Assembly (NCBI GenBank): GCA_029258495.1
Contig: JARHYV010000273.1
Location: 1 to 5,167 of the forward strand
Direction of reading: 5' to 3'
DNA: 5,167 nt
Source: Faecousia sp.
GTDB taxonomy: Bacteria > Bacillota > Clostridia > Oscillospirales > Oscillospiraceae
Shown here: in pieces, positions 1-5,102 of the stretch
How positions within the stretch are numbered: the stretch's first letter is position 1
Layout of the letters: each line of letters opens with the position of its first letter
Made by a program: the position numbers and the translations under genes
Notes under the pieces: model-generated
Told to the model about the DNA's origin: nothing
Seen by the model: the letters and a program-made list of their open reading frames with translations, nothing else
Database searches by the model: none

Positions 1-181
1 TAATTTTACAAACGGGGGGAGTGGCGTTGGGAGAGATCTTGACCAGATCCAGACCCTGCTCTTCAGCAAGCTGGTTGGCCTGTGCAGCGGACATGATACC
101 CAACTGGGCACCGTCTTCACCGATGACACGGAGTTCCTTGTCACGGATCTCTTCGTTGAGCTGATGGTCTAACTTGGCTAT
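1..181 (-). CDS. infC: Translation initiation factor IF-3, N-terminal part (truncated by window edge), ATA start
   Basis: IF-3 binds the 30S subunit, prevents 50S joining and proofreads the start codon and initiator tRNA. Sixty codons are visible, covering most of the N-terminal domain: the typical run LNEEIRDKELRVIGEDG at residues 8-24, LGIMS at 27-31, and GLDLVKISPNATPPVCKI at 43-60, which normally leads into MDYGKF beyond the window. No in-frame ATG, GTG or TTG is well placed. The only codon at proper distance (7 bases) from the strong GGAGGT at 189-194 is ATA at 179-181, giving a protein starting (M)AKLDHQLNEE. The in-frame GTG (188-190) and TTG (194-196) overlap the ribosome binding site and cannot use it. 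A non-AUG start (AUU in E. coli) is a known IF-3 feature linked to autoregulation. In Firmicutes rpmI and rplT usually follow; here they would lie outside the window. The family call is near certain; the ATA start is strongly supported but inferred. Confidence 0.95.
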   Translation of the reverse strand, partial: MAKLDHQLNEEIRDKELRVIGEDGAQLGIMSAAQANQLAEEQGLDLVKISPNATPPVCKI

Positions 182-188
182 GGTAAGC

Positions 189-194
189 ACCTCC
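189..194 (-). promoter_or_regulatory. infC ribosome binding site (decides the ATA start)
   Basis: The minus strand reads GGAGGT, followed by the 7-base spacer GCTTACC and then ATA. The strength and ideal spacing of this site are the main reason for choosing ATA. The surrounding 8-mer TGGAGGTG (188-195) has a perfect complement further upstream in the same leader (302-309). Confidence 0.85.
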
Positions 195-205
195 AATGAA
201 TCAAT

Positions 206-231
206 AAAAAAGCGGATGCCAAAGCATCCGC
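206..231 (-). terminator. Intrinsic terminator in the infC leader (attenuator)
   Basis: On the minus strand a perfect 8-bp stem GCGGATGC / GCATCCGC (224-231 and 212-219) encloses the loop TTTG and is followed directly by six T (206-211). It sits between the infC promoter and the infC ribosome binding site, so it must act on the infC transcript itself, as an attenuator. This matches the known Firmicutes L20 leader, in which ribosomal protein L20 promotes premature termination ahead of infC-rpmI-rplT. Confidence 0.88.
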
Positions 232-247
232 ACAGTTCCGTGATACG

Positions 248-268
248 CTGCCGCTGAATCAGGGGCAG
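248..268 (-). promoter_or_regulatory. Imperfect hairpin in the infC leader
   Basis: On the minus strand CTGCC and GGCAG pair outside CTG and CAG, separated by a single C-C mismatch and closed by an ATT loop. This gives eight base pairs with one 1x1 internal mismatch. It lies between the antiterminator segment and the attenuator, so it could bring them together or form part of the protein-binding site. The role is inferred. Confidence 0.5.
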
Positions 269-343
269 GAAAGGGAATGTTGACCTCTTTGCGTAATATG
301 CTGGAGGTGAGGCGGATGTATGGCCTTCTTCGTTTACCTGCGT

Positions 344-372
344 ATTTTAGCACAGGTTTTCAATAAAGTCAA
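344..372 (-). promoter_or_regulatory. Sigma-A-type promoter for infC
   Basis: On the minus strand, -35 TTGACT (367-372) and -10 TAAAAT (344-349) are separated by exactly 17 bases. Each hexamer differs from consensus at a single position. Transcription would start near 337 and run through the leader into infC. It lies downstream of the ACT-protein gene and its terminator-like structure, so infC has its own promoter. Confidence 0.85.
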
Positions 373-396
373 GGGGAAAATAAAAATTTAGAAATC

Positions 397-423
397 TTCC
401 CGATGGAATAATCTATTCGGGAA
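397..423 (-). terminator. Probable terminator after the ACT-domain gene, with an alternative outer stem
   Basis: On the minus strand TTCCCGA (417-423) and TCGGGAA (397-403) form a 7-bp stem with a 13-nt loop, followed by an interrupted T-rich run (ATTTTTATTTT). A larger competing stem pairs AAATCTTCC (440-448), right after the stop codon, with GGAAGATTT (392-400). The two stems share bases 397-400, so they cannot both form fully. Position between two same-strand genes and ahead of the infC promoter supports termination, but the long loop and broken T-tract make it a weak example. Confidence 0.5.
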
Positions 424-449
424 TGGGTAGAATCATACCGGAAGATTTA

Positions 450-890
450 TCAGCCTGCCAACACATCGGCCTTTACAACGCCTTCGGTTTTGGAAAGGTC
501 TGCCAGCAGTTCCTCCAGAGATACCTTGATCTGAGCAGTTTCTGCCGTGATGGTCACCAGAGCGCAGCCGTTTGTGGGGATTGTTTGGTTGATGGTGAGG
601 ATATTTGCGTGCCACTTGGCAAAGCATGCAAGGATGGCAGACAGCACACCGGGCTCATCATGAAGGCTCAGGTGGAAGGTGATGATCCGGCCGATCATCA
701 TATTGTGGAAGGGCAGGATGGAGTCACGGTATTTATAAAATGCACTGCGGCTGATATCGGTACGGCGTGTAGCCTCGTTGACAGTGGATACTTCGCCGGA
801 GTCCAACAGCCGCTTTGCTTCGGCAACCTTCAAAAATACATCCGGCAGAGCACAGGCCTCGACGATATAATATTTCGGTGCGCTAGACAT
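450..890 (-). CDS. ACT domain-containing protein, PheB / UPF0735 family
   Basis: 146 residues. The C-terminal part (about 69-143) is an ACT domain, a small fold that commonly binds amino acids as an allosteric sensor; the characteristic turn is DEPGVLS at 78-84. The N-terminal part (about 28-58, with TVNEATRRTDISRSAFYKYRDSI) looks like a helix-turn-helix. This two-part layout and length match the UPF0735 family, often annotated PheB. Despite older labels as a chorismate mutase, I see no chorismate mutase domain; a regulatory role in amino-acid metabolism is plausible but unproven. The start at 888-890 is chosen because AGGAGG (900-905) lies 9 bases upstream. An upstream in-frame extension to 971 would read through the ribosome binding site and the likely promoter. 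The gene has infC downstream on the same strand and a divergent transporter gene upstream. Cytoplasmic. Confidence 0.88.
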   Translation of the reverse strand: MSSAPKYYIVEACALPDVFLKVAEAKRLLDSGEVSTVNEATRRTDISRSAFYKYRDSILPFHNMMIGRIITFHLSLHDEPGVLSAILACFAKWHANILTINQTIPTNGCALVTITAETAQIKVSLEELLADLSKTEGVVKADVLAG

Positions 891-917
891 GATCAATAAC
901 CTCCTGATGTACGAAAT

Positions 918-946
918 TTGTAAAAGCACGATTTCCTTCATATATG
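918..946 (+). promoter_or_regulatory. Candidate promoter for the AI-2E family transporter gene
   Basis: TTGTAA (918-923) and TATATG (941-946) are separated by 17 bases; each matches consensus at four of six positions. Transcription would begin near 953, upstream of the TTG start at 996. It is interleaved with the minus-strand promoter, so if both are real they are face-to-face and competing. This is weak evidence on its own. Confidence 0.35.
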
Positions 947-971
947 TTAGCATAATTTTTTGAAAATGCAA
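944..971 (-). promoter_or_regulatory. Candidate promoter for the ACT-domain gene
   Basis: On the minus strand -35 TTGCAT (966-971) lies 16 bases from an extended -10, TGC-TAACAT (TAACAT at 944-949). Each hexamer is a partial match to consensus, compensated by the extended TG. The resulting leader would be about 45 nt. It overlaps the region holding the start of the divergent plus-strand gene. Confidence 0.45.
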
Positions 972-995
972 GTAAAAAGGGGAGAGGAATGGGAA

Positions 996-2048
996 TTGGA
1001 CAACAAGTTTGTTGAGAAAATCGGAACATTTACCGTAGCTTTTATTGGGTTCTGGGTGATATGCAGATACTTATTTCCTATTATACTGCCATTTTTGCTT
1101 GGTTTTCTGATTGCGTTGATATCCGCTCCTGCTATTCAATTTCTGCAAGAACGGATGCATTTTCCAAGAGCGTTTGCGTCCTTTGCGGCAGTAACGGCGG
1201 AATTGGTGCTTTTGTTTTGGTTGATATGCTGTCTTTTTACATTGGGATACCGTGAGCTTACGACTCTTGTAAAAGAGCTGCCGGATTTTATGGAACAGCT
1301 GTCTGCGCAGCTGAGCATTTTTTATCAGTGGCTGTTGGAACAGATCCGTCGTCTTCCGCCGGATCTTGCTGCAGCGGTGGAACGAACGGTGACGGAACTG
1401 TTTGCAGGAGGCAGTGTTTTGTTGGAAAAGGGCACATCCGCGCTGGTTTCTGCTATCGGAGTTTTGTTGGGCGGCATCCCGGGCGGTGCGCTGCTATTGG
1501 GAACGGCGGTGATATCCGGATACATGATGGCATCGCAGCTGCCGACGCTGAAGAAACGCTTATCGTCGTGCAGGGTTTGGACGACCCATATTCTGCCGCT
1601 TGCAGGTCGGCTGAAGGATACCGTGGGATGTTGGCTGAAGGCGCAGGTGAAGCTCTTGGGGATCACATTTGTGATCGTTTTTATTGGGCTGCTTTTGCTG
1701 CGCATCCGGCACAGCCTTCTCTGGGCAGCGGGGATTGCGTTGGTGGATGCGGTTCCGATGCTTGGAACCGGCACGATCCTCATTCCGTGGGCTGTACTCT
1801 GCTTGGTACAGGGGCAGGTGGCACAAGCCCTTGGCTTGGCGGGGATCTATGTCACGGCAATGCTGATCCGCTCTGCCATGGAGCCAAAGCTGATCGGAAA
1901 GCAGCTTGGACTGAACCCACTCGTGACTCTGGCGGCGCTCTATACGGGGTATCGGCTTTGGGGTGTCATGGGGATGATCCTGTCACCGATCCTTGCGGTG
2001 ACGGTAAATCAGCTGATCGGTATTCGCAATGGGGACTTGAAGAGCTGA
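996..2048 (+). CDS. AI-2E family (UPF0118) transporter, YtvI-like integral membrane protein, TTG start
   Basis: 350 residues, a usual size for the AI-2E/PerM family of polytopic membrane proteins; substrates vary or are unknown, including the quorum signal AI-2 and ions. Hydrophobic segments lie at about 11-43 (probably two helices), 58-84, 147-180, 219-268 and 275-341, with a soluble stretch at about 85-145, the usual family layout. The signature C-terminal half is clear: DAVPMLGTGTILIPWA (251-266), EPKLIGKQLGLNPLVTLAAL (296-315) and GVMGMILSPILAV (323-335). These resemble the sporulation membrane protein YtvI, so a sporulation role is possible but not shown. The TTG at 996 is preferred because the purine-rich AAGGGGAGAGG (977-987) lies just upstream. 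An in-frame ATG at 966 (360 residues) and TTG at 960 (362 residues) lack a ribosome binding site and overlap the divergent gene's likely -35. The pseudouridine synthase gene follows after 39 bases. Confidence 0.88.
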   Translation: MDNKFVEKIGTFTVAFIGFWVICRYLFPIILPFLLGFLIALISAPAIQFLQERMHFPRAFASFAAVTAELVLLFWLICCLFTLGYRELTTLVKELPDFMEQLSAQLSIFYQWLLEQIRRLPPDLAAAVERTVTELFAGGSVLLEKGTSALVSAIGVLLGGIPGGALLLGTAVISGYMMASQLPTLKKRLSSCRVWTTHILPLAGRLKDTVGCWLKAQVKLLGITFVIVFIGLLLLRIRHSLLWAAGIALVDAVPMLGTGTILIPWAVLCLVQGQVAQALGLAGIYVTAMLIRSAMEPKLIGKQLGLNPLVTLAALYTGYRLWGVMGMILSPILAVTVNQLIGIRNGDLKS

Positions 2049-2064
2049 CAGAATTTGATATAAT
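2037..2064 (+). promoter_or_regulatory. Internal promoter with perfect extended -10 before the pseudouridine synthase gene
   Basis: A consensus TATAAT (2059-2064) preceded by TG at the extended -10 position (2056-2057) is paired with TTGAAG (2037-2042) at a 16-base spacing. The -35 overlaps the last codons of the transporter gene. The predicted start near 2071 would leave a leader of only about 17 nt, beginning almost at the AAGGA ribosome binding site. It implies the pseudouridine synthase gene can be expressed on its own. Confidence 0.6.
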
Positions 2065-2087
2065 AGCGCAAAAGGATGTGAACAGAT

Positions 2088-2975
2088 ATGCAATTACAGC
2101 ATCAGGCACGGCAGGCAGGAAAATTGTCGGATATTTTGAAACAAGAGATGCAGGTTTCCACGGGGCTGATGAATCGGCTGAAGTGGGACGATCGGATTTT
2201 GGTGAATGGGATCCCTCAGAGAACCAACTTTTATGTCAATCCCGGGGATGTGGTTTGCATGATACTGGACGAGCAGGAGCCTGAGTATCCGGCGGAGCAT
2301 GTGCCGGTGGAGATCTTGTATGAAGATGAGCATATACTGGCGGTGGATAAGCAGCCGGGGATCCTGATCCACCCGTCAAGAAATCGGGACTCGGGTACTC
2401 TGGCCAATGCAGTGGCAGGCTATTACCAACGCACCGGACAAAAATGTGCATTCCATCCGGTGACCCGATTGGATCGGGATACCTATGGGATCGTGCTGAT
2501 CGCCAAAAATTCTCATGTCCATGCACTGCTGAACGAATACCATGCTCAGGGAAAACTGGAAAAGACTTATGAAGCGTGGGTCTACTCCGTTGCGCAGGCG
2601 CCTCAGGGGATCGTGGATGCGCCCATTCAGCGCAGACCTCTGCCCAGTCTGCTGCGCTATATTGATCCCTCCGGGAAACCATCAAAAACCGCTTACAGAT
2701 GCATGAAGAGCTATGAAAACAGCAGTTTGTTGGAATTGAAACCCATGACAGGGCGAACCCATCAGCTGCGGCTGCACTGCGCCTACATCGGCTGCCCGAT
2801 ATTGGGGGATCCACAGTATGGGACGGAGGAGTCGCAGGCGTATTCAGCACGGATGGGGCTTACATATCAGCGTCTATGCGCCAAGCGGCTGGAATTTATC
2901 CATCCGATGACAGGAGCGCAGATGTGTCTTGAGTCTCGGATGGACGCATATTGCGAAAAATGCCCTGATGTTTGA
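2088..2975 (+). CDS. RluA family pseudouridine synthase with N-terminal S4-like domain
   Basis: 295 residues. The enzyme isomerises uridine to pseudouridine in rRNA or tRNA; the exact target cannot be read from sequence. An S4-like RNA-binding region occupies about 11-60 (ending in the NPGDVV type motif at 51-56). The catalytic core begins near 73 with VEILYEDEHILAVDKQPGIL, followed by the catalytic motif RLDRDTYG (127-134), where Asp129 is the expected nucleophile. Motif TGRTHQLRLH (221-230) and ILGDPQYG (238-245) complete the RluA signature. In the catalytic motif Thr126 and Tyr133 stand where the commonest form (HRLDRDTSG) has His and Ser; the essential Arg and Asp are kept. The ATG has a modest ribosome binding site AAGGA (2072-2076). 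The stop codon lies inside a perfect inverted repeat. Overall size and domains are normal for the family. Confidence 0.95.
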   Translation: MQLQHQARQAGKLSDILKQEMQVSTGLMNRLKWDDRILVNGIPQRTNFYVNPGDVVCMILDEQEPEYPAEHVPVEILYEDEHILAVDKQPGILIHPSRNRDSGTLANAVAGYYQRTGQKCAFHPVTRLDRDTYGIVLIAKNSHVHALLNEYHAQGKLEKTYEAWVYSVAQAPQGIVDAPIQRRPLPSLLRYIDPSGKPSKTAYRCMKSYENSSLLELKPMTGRTHQLRLHCAYIGCPILGDPQYGTEESQAYSARMGLTYQRLCAKRLEFIHPMTGAQMCLESRMDAYCEKCPDV

Positions 2976-2989
2976 AACATCAGGGCATT
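2956..2989. terminator. Bidirectional terminator between convergent RluA-family gene and tpiA
   Basis: A perfect 15-base inverted repeat, AATGCCCTGATGTTT (2959-2973) and its complement (2975-2989), is centred on G2974. The middle bases form the loop, leaving about 13 pairs. On the minus strand the stem runs into five T (2956-2960), making a good terminator for tpiA. On the plus strand the tail is only ATTCGTTATG, so termination there would be weaker. The plus-strand stop codon TGA (2973-2975) is in the loop. Confidence 0.82.
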
Positions 2990-3012
2990 CGTTATGAAAA
3001 TGTATCGAGAAA

Positions 3013-3789
3013 TTAAGCAGTGGGCTGGTTGGCAGCCTGAATGATCTGCAGGAACTTCTCGGGAACCAGAGAAGCACCGCCGATCAGACCGCCGTCGATG
3101 TCGGGCTGAGCCAGCAGCTCGAAAGCGTTCTTTTCGTTCATGGAGCCGCCATACAGGATGGAGATCGCACGAGCGTTCTTGGAGCTGTACAGCTTGCGCA
3201 CAACGGTACGGATGTGCTCGCAGACTTCCTCAGCCTGCTCGGGGGTAGCGGTCTTGCCGGTGCCGATTGCCCAGATGGGCTCGTAAGCGATGACGACCTT
3301 GCGGATCTTGTCCTCGGAAACACCCTGCAGGCCGGCCTTGATCTGCATAGCGATCCACTCGGAGGTGATGCCGGACTCACGCTGCTCCAGGCTCTCGCCG
3401 CAGCACATGATGGGGATCAGACCTGCCTCAAGAGCAGCCAGAACCTTTGCATTGACATCGGCATCGGTTTCACCCATAGCACGGCGCTCGGAGTGGCCGA
3501 TGATGACATACTTACAGCCGGCATCGACCAGCATGTTGGTAGCGATCTCACCGGTATATGCGCCGCTGGCGTTTGCGTTGCAGTTTTCTGCACCGATGCC
3601 TACGCGGGTCTCGCGCATGGCACGCACAGCAGCGGGAATGCAGACAGCGGGAACACACAGAGCGACATCGCACCAACGACCCTTGGGCATCATGCCTTTG
3701 AATGCGGTCATGAATTCCTTGGTTTCGCTGGGAGTCTTGTTCATCTTCCAGTTACCTGCAATAATTGTCTTACGATACTTTCTGTTCAT
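3013..3789 (-). CDS. tpiA: Triosephosphate isomerase
   Basis: 258 residues, typical for the family. It interconverts dihydroxyacetone phosphate and glyceraldehyde 3-phosphate in glycolysis, in the cytoplasm, as a homodimeric TIM barrel. Catalytic features are intact: AGNWKMNKT (11-19) with Lys15, VIIGHSERR (95-103) with His99, AYEPIWAIGTGKT (168-180) with Glu170 and the flexible loop 6, YGGS (213-216) and the phosphate-binding GGLIGGAS (233-240). The start at 3787-3789 (protein MNRKYRK) is chosen because AAGGAG (3798-3803) lies 8 bases upstream; an in-frame ATG 13 codons earlier has no such site. The segment GAENCNANASGAYTGE (67-82 approximately) departs from the usual GAQNCHWEESGAYTGE. It follows pgk on the same strand with a 93-base gap holding a strong hairpin, and ends at the bidirectional terminator. 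Codon choice is strongly biased, as expected for high expression. Confidence 0.98.
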   Translation of the reverse strand: MNRKYRKTIIAGNWKMNKTPSETKEFMTAFKGMMPKGRWCDVALCVPAVCIPAAVRAMRETRVGIGAENCNANASGAYTGEIATNMLVDAGCKYVIIGHSERRAMGETDADVNAKVLAALEAGLIPIMCCGESLEQRESGITSEWIAMQIKAGLQGVSEDKIRKVVIAYEPIWAIGTGKTATPEQAEEVCEHIRTVVRKLYSSKNARAISILYGGSMNEKNAFELLAQPDIDGGLIGGASLVPEKFLQIIQAANQPTA

Positions 3790-3826
3790 GGTGGATTCTC
3801 CTTGTTGTATATGTTCATTACATGAC

Positions 3827-3860
3827 AATACTATGCCGGGAAAAGTCCCGGCATAGTATT
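3827..3860 (-). promoter_or_regulatory. Perfect 15-bp intercistronic hairpin between pgk and tpiA
   Basis: AATACTATGCCGGGA (3827-3841) and its exact complement (3846-3860) flank a 4-base loop. Neither strand has a T-run after the stem, so this is not a canonical intrinsic terminator. In the pgk-tpiA message it would sit 22 bases after the pgk stop and 37 bases before the tpiA start. Reasonable roles are protecting the pgk 3' end from exonucleases, an RNA processing site, or a partial terminator that lowers tpiA expression. It could also be a copy of a dispersed palindromic repeat. The structure is certain; the function is inferred. Confidence 0.75.
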
Positions 3861-3882
3861 ACTGTTGAAATGCTAGGATAGC

Positions 3883-5082
3883 TTACTTGTCCTGCAGGCA
3901 GGCGATGCCGGGCAGCTCCAGACCCTCCAGGAATTCCAGAGAAGCGCCGCCGCCGGTGGAGATGTGGGTGATCTTGTCAGCGAAGCCCAGCTGCTCGCAG
4001 GCAGCAGCGCTGTCACCGCCGCCAACGATGGTCACAGCGTCGGAATCAGCCAGACCCTGAGCAACAGCGATGGTGCCCTTTGCCAGAGTGGGGTTCTCGA
4101 ACACGCCCATGGGGCCGTTCCAAACCACGGTCTTAGCAGCCTTGGCAGCTGCGGCGAACTCGGCCTGAGCCTTTTCGCCGATGTCCAGACCCATCTTACC
4201 CTCGGGGATGGCATCGGACATGACAGTCTGAACAGGGATCTCCGCGTCGATGGGAGAGGGGAAGGAATCGGCAACGACGGTGTCGATGGGCAGCAGCAGC
4301 TTAACGCCCTTAGCCTCAGCCTTAGCCATCATTTCCTTGCAGTAGTCCAGTTTCTCATTGTCAACCAGAGATGCACCGACGGAGTGACCCTGAGCGGCCA
4401 GGAAGGTAAATGCCATGCCGCCGCCGATGATCAGGGTATCGACCTTTTCCAGCAGGTTGTTGATGACATTCAGCTTATCGGAAACCTTGGCGCCGCCCAG
4501 AATGGCGACGAAGGGACGCTCGGGATTTGCCAGAGCCTTGCCCATGATGCCGACTTCCTTTTCGACCAGGAAACCGCAGACAGCGGGCAGGTAATCTGCA
4601 ACACCGGCAGTGGAAGAGTGAGCGCGATGAGCGGTGCCGAATGCGTCATTGACAAAAATATCAGCCAGGCTGGCCAGTTCCTTGGACAGCTCGGGATCGT
4701 TCTTGGTTTCGCCCTTGATGTAACGGGTGTTCTCTAGCAGCATGACATCGCCTTCCTTCAGGGCGGCAGCCTTAGCCTTGGAGTCCTCGCCTGCCACATC
4801 AGCAGCCATGATGACTTCCTTGCCCAGCAGCTCGCTCAGGCGGTCGGCAACGATCTTCAGGCTCAGCTCGGGCTTCCATTCGCCCTTGGGCTTGCCCATG
4901 TGAGAGCACAGGATGACCTTAGCGTTGTGCTCGATCAGGTATTTGATGGTGGGCAGAGCAGCGACGATACGCTTGTCACTGGTGATCTGGCCGTTCTTGG
5001 TGGGCACATTGAAATCGCAGCGGCACAGTACGCGCTTGCCGGCAACATCGATGTCCTGAATAGACTTCTTATTGTAGTTCAT
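3883..5082 (-). CDS. pgk: Phosphoglycerate kinase
   Basis: 399 residues, a full-length bacterial enzyme. It transfers a phosphate from 1,3-bisphosphoglycerate to ADP, the first ATP-yielding step of glycolysis; cytoplasmic monomer with two Rossmann-like domains. Substrate-binding residues are all visible: RCDFNVP (21-27), SHMGKPKG (60-67), LENTRYIKGE (116-125), FVNDAFGTAHRAHSST (143-158), the GGAKVSDK nucleotide-site motif (196-203), NGPMGVFE (322-329), VGGGDSAA (353-360) and STGGGASLEFLEG (375-387). The ATG at 5080-5082 has GGAGG (5090-5094) at a 7-base distance. tpiA follows on the same strand. A gap gene commonly precedes pgk in such operons, but only 85 bases upstream are visible and I do not recognise a GAPDH terminus in them. 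No convincing promoter is visible, so it may lie beyond the window. Confidence 0.99.
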   Translation of the reverse strand: MNYNKKSIQDIDVAGKRVLCRCDFNVPTKNGQITSDKRIVAALPTIKYLIEHNAKVILCSHMGKPKGEWKPELSLKIVADRLSELLGKEVIMAADVAGEDSKAKAAALKEGDVMLLENTRYIKGETKNDPELSKELASLADIFVNDAFGTAHRAHSSTAGVADYLPAVCGFLVEKEVGIMGKALANPERPFVAILGGAKVSDKLNVINNLLEKVDTLIIGGGMAFTFLAAQGHSVGASLVDNEKLDYCKEMMAKAEAKGVKLLLPIDTVVADSFPSPIDAEIPVQTVMSDAIPEGKMGLDIGEKAQAEFAAAAKAAKTVVWNGPMGVFENPTLAKGTIAVAQGLADSDAVTIVGGGDSAAACEQLGFADKITHISTGGGASLEFLEGLELPGIACLQDK

Positions 5083-5102
5083 GATGATTCCTCCAAATTA
5101 TT

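Larger units (their letters stand above)
182..338 (-). ncRNA. infC 5' leader, probable L20-type ribosomal protein leader with attenuator
   Basis: About 150 nt of untranslated leader runs from the predicted transcription start near 337 to the infC start. It contains, in transcript order, a segment CATCCGC (312-318), a segment CACCTCCA (302-309), a hairpin (248-268), the attenuator (206-231) and the ribosome binding site (189-194). CATCCGC can pair with all but the last base of the terminator's 5' arm (225-231), giving an alternative, antiterminating fold. The location and architecture fit the L20 leader class known upstream of infC-rpmI-rplT in Firmicutes. Binding by L20 itself cannot be seen from sequence, and I have not matched the leader to a covariance model. 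Confidence 0.72.

Noticed and set aside
423..899. 158-codon plus-strand open frame opposite the ACT-domain gene
   Set aside because: It is antisense to a clear ACT-domain gene, has no ribosome binding site and no recognisable domain.
891..971. 27-residue N-terminal extension of the ACT-domain protein
   Set aside because: It would cross the strong AGGAGG at 900-905 and the likely promoter; the start at 890 gives the usual family length.
960..995. Longer starts for the transporter at TTG 960 or ATG 966
   Set aside because: No ribosome binding site precedes either; TTG 996 has a purine-rich site. ATG 966 remains a possible alternative.
1328..2284. 318-codon plus-strand open frame overlapping the transporter and RluA-family genes
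   Set aside because: It is in another frame of two clearly recognised genes and spans the boundary between them; its sequence is rich in Gly, Cys, Asp and His without any domain.
3214..3856. Two plus-strand open frames (203 and 188 codons) opposite tpiA
   Set aside because: Shadows of a strongly codon-biased gene; no start signals and no recognisable protein.
3964..4737. 257-codon plus-strand open frame opposite pgk
   Set aside because: It is a mirror of pgk codon bias with no ribosome binding site or domain.
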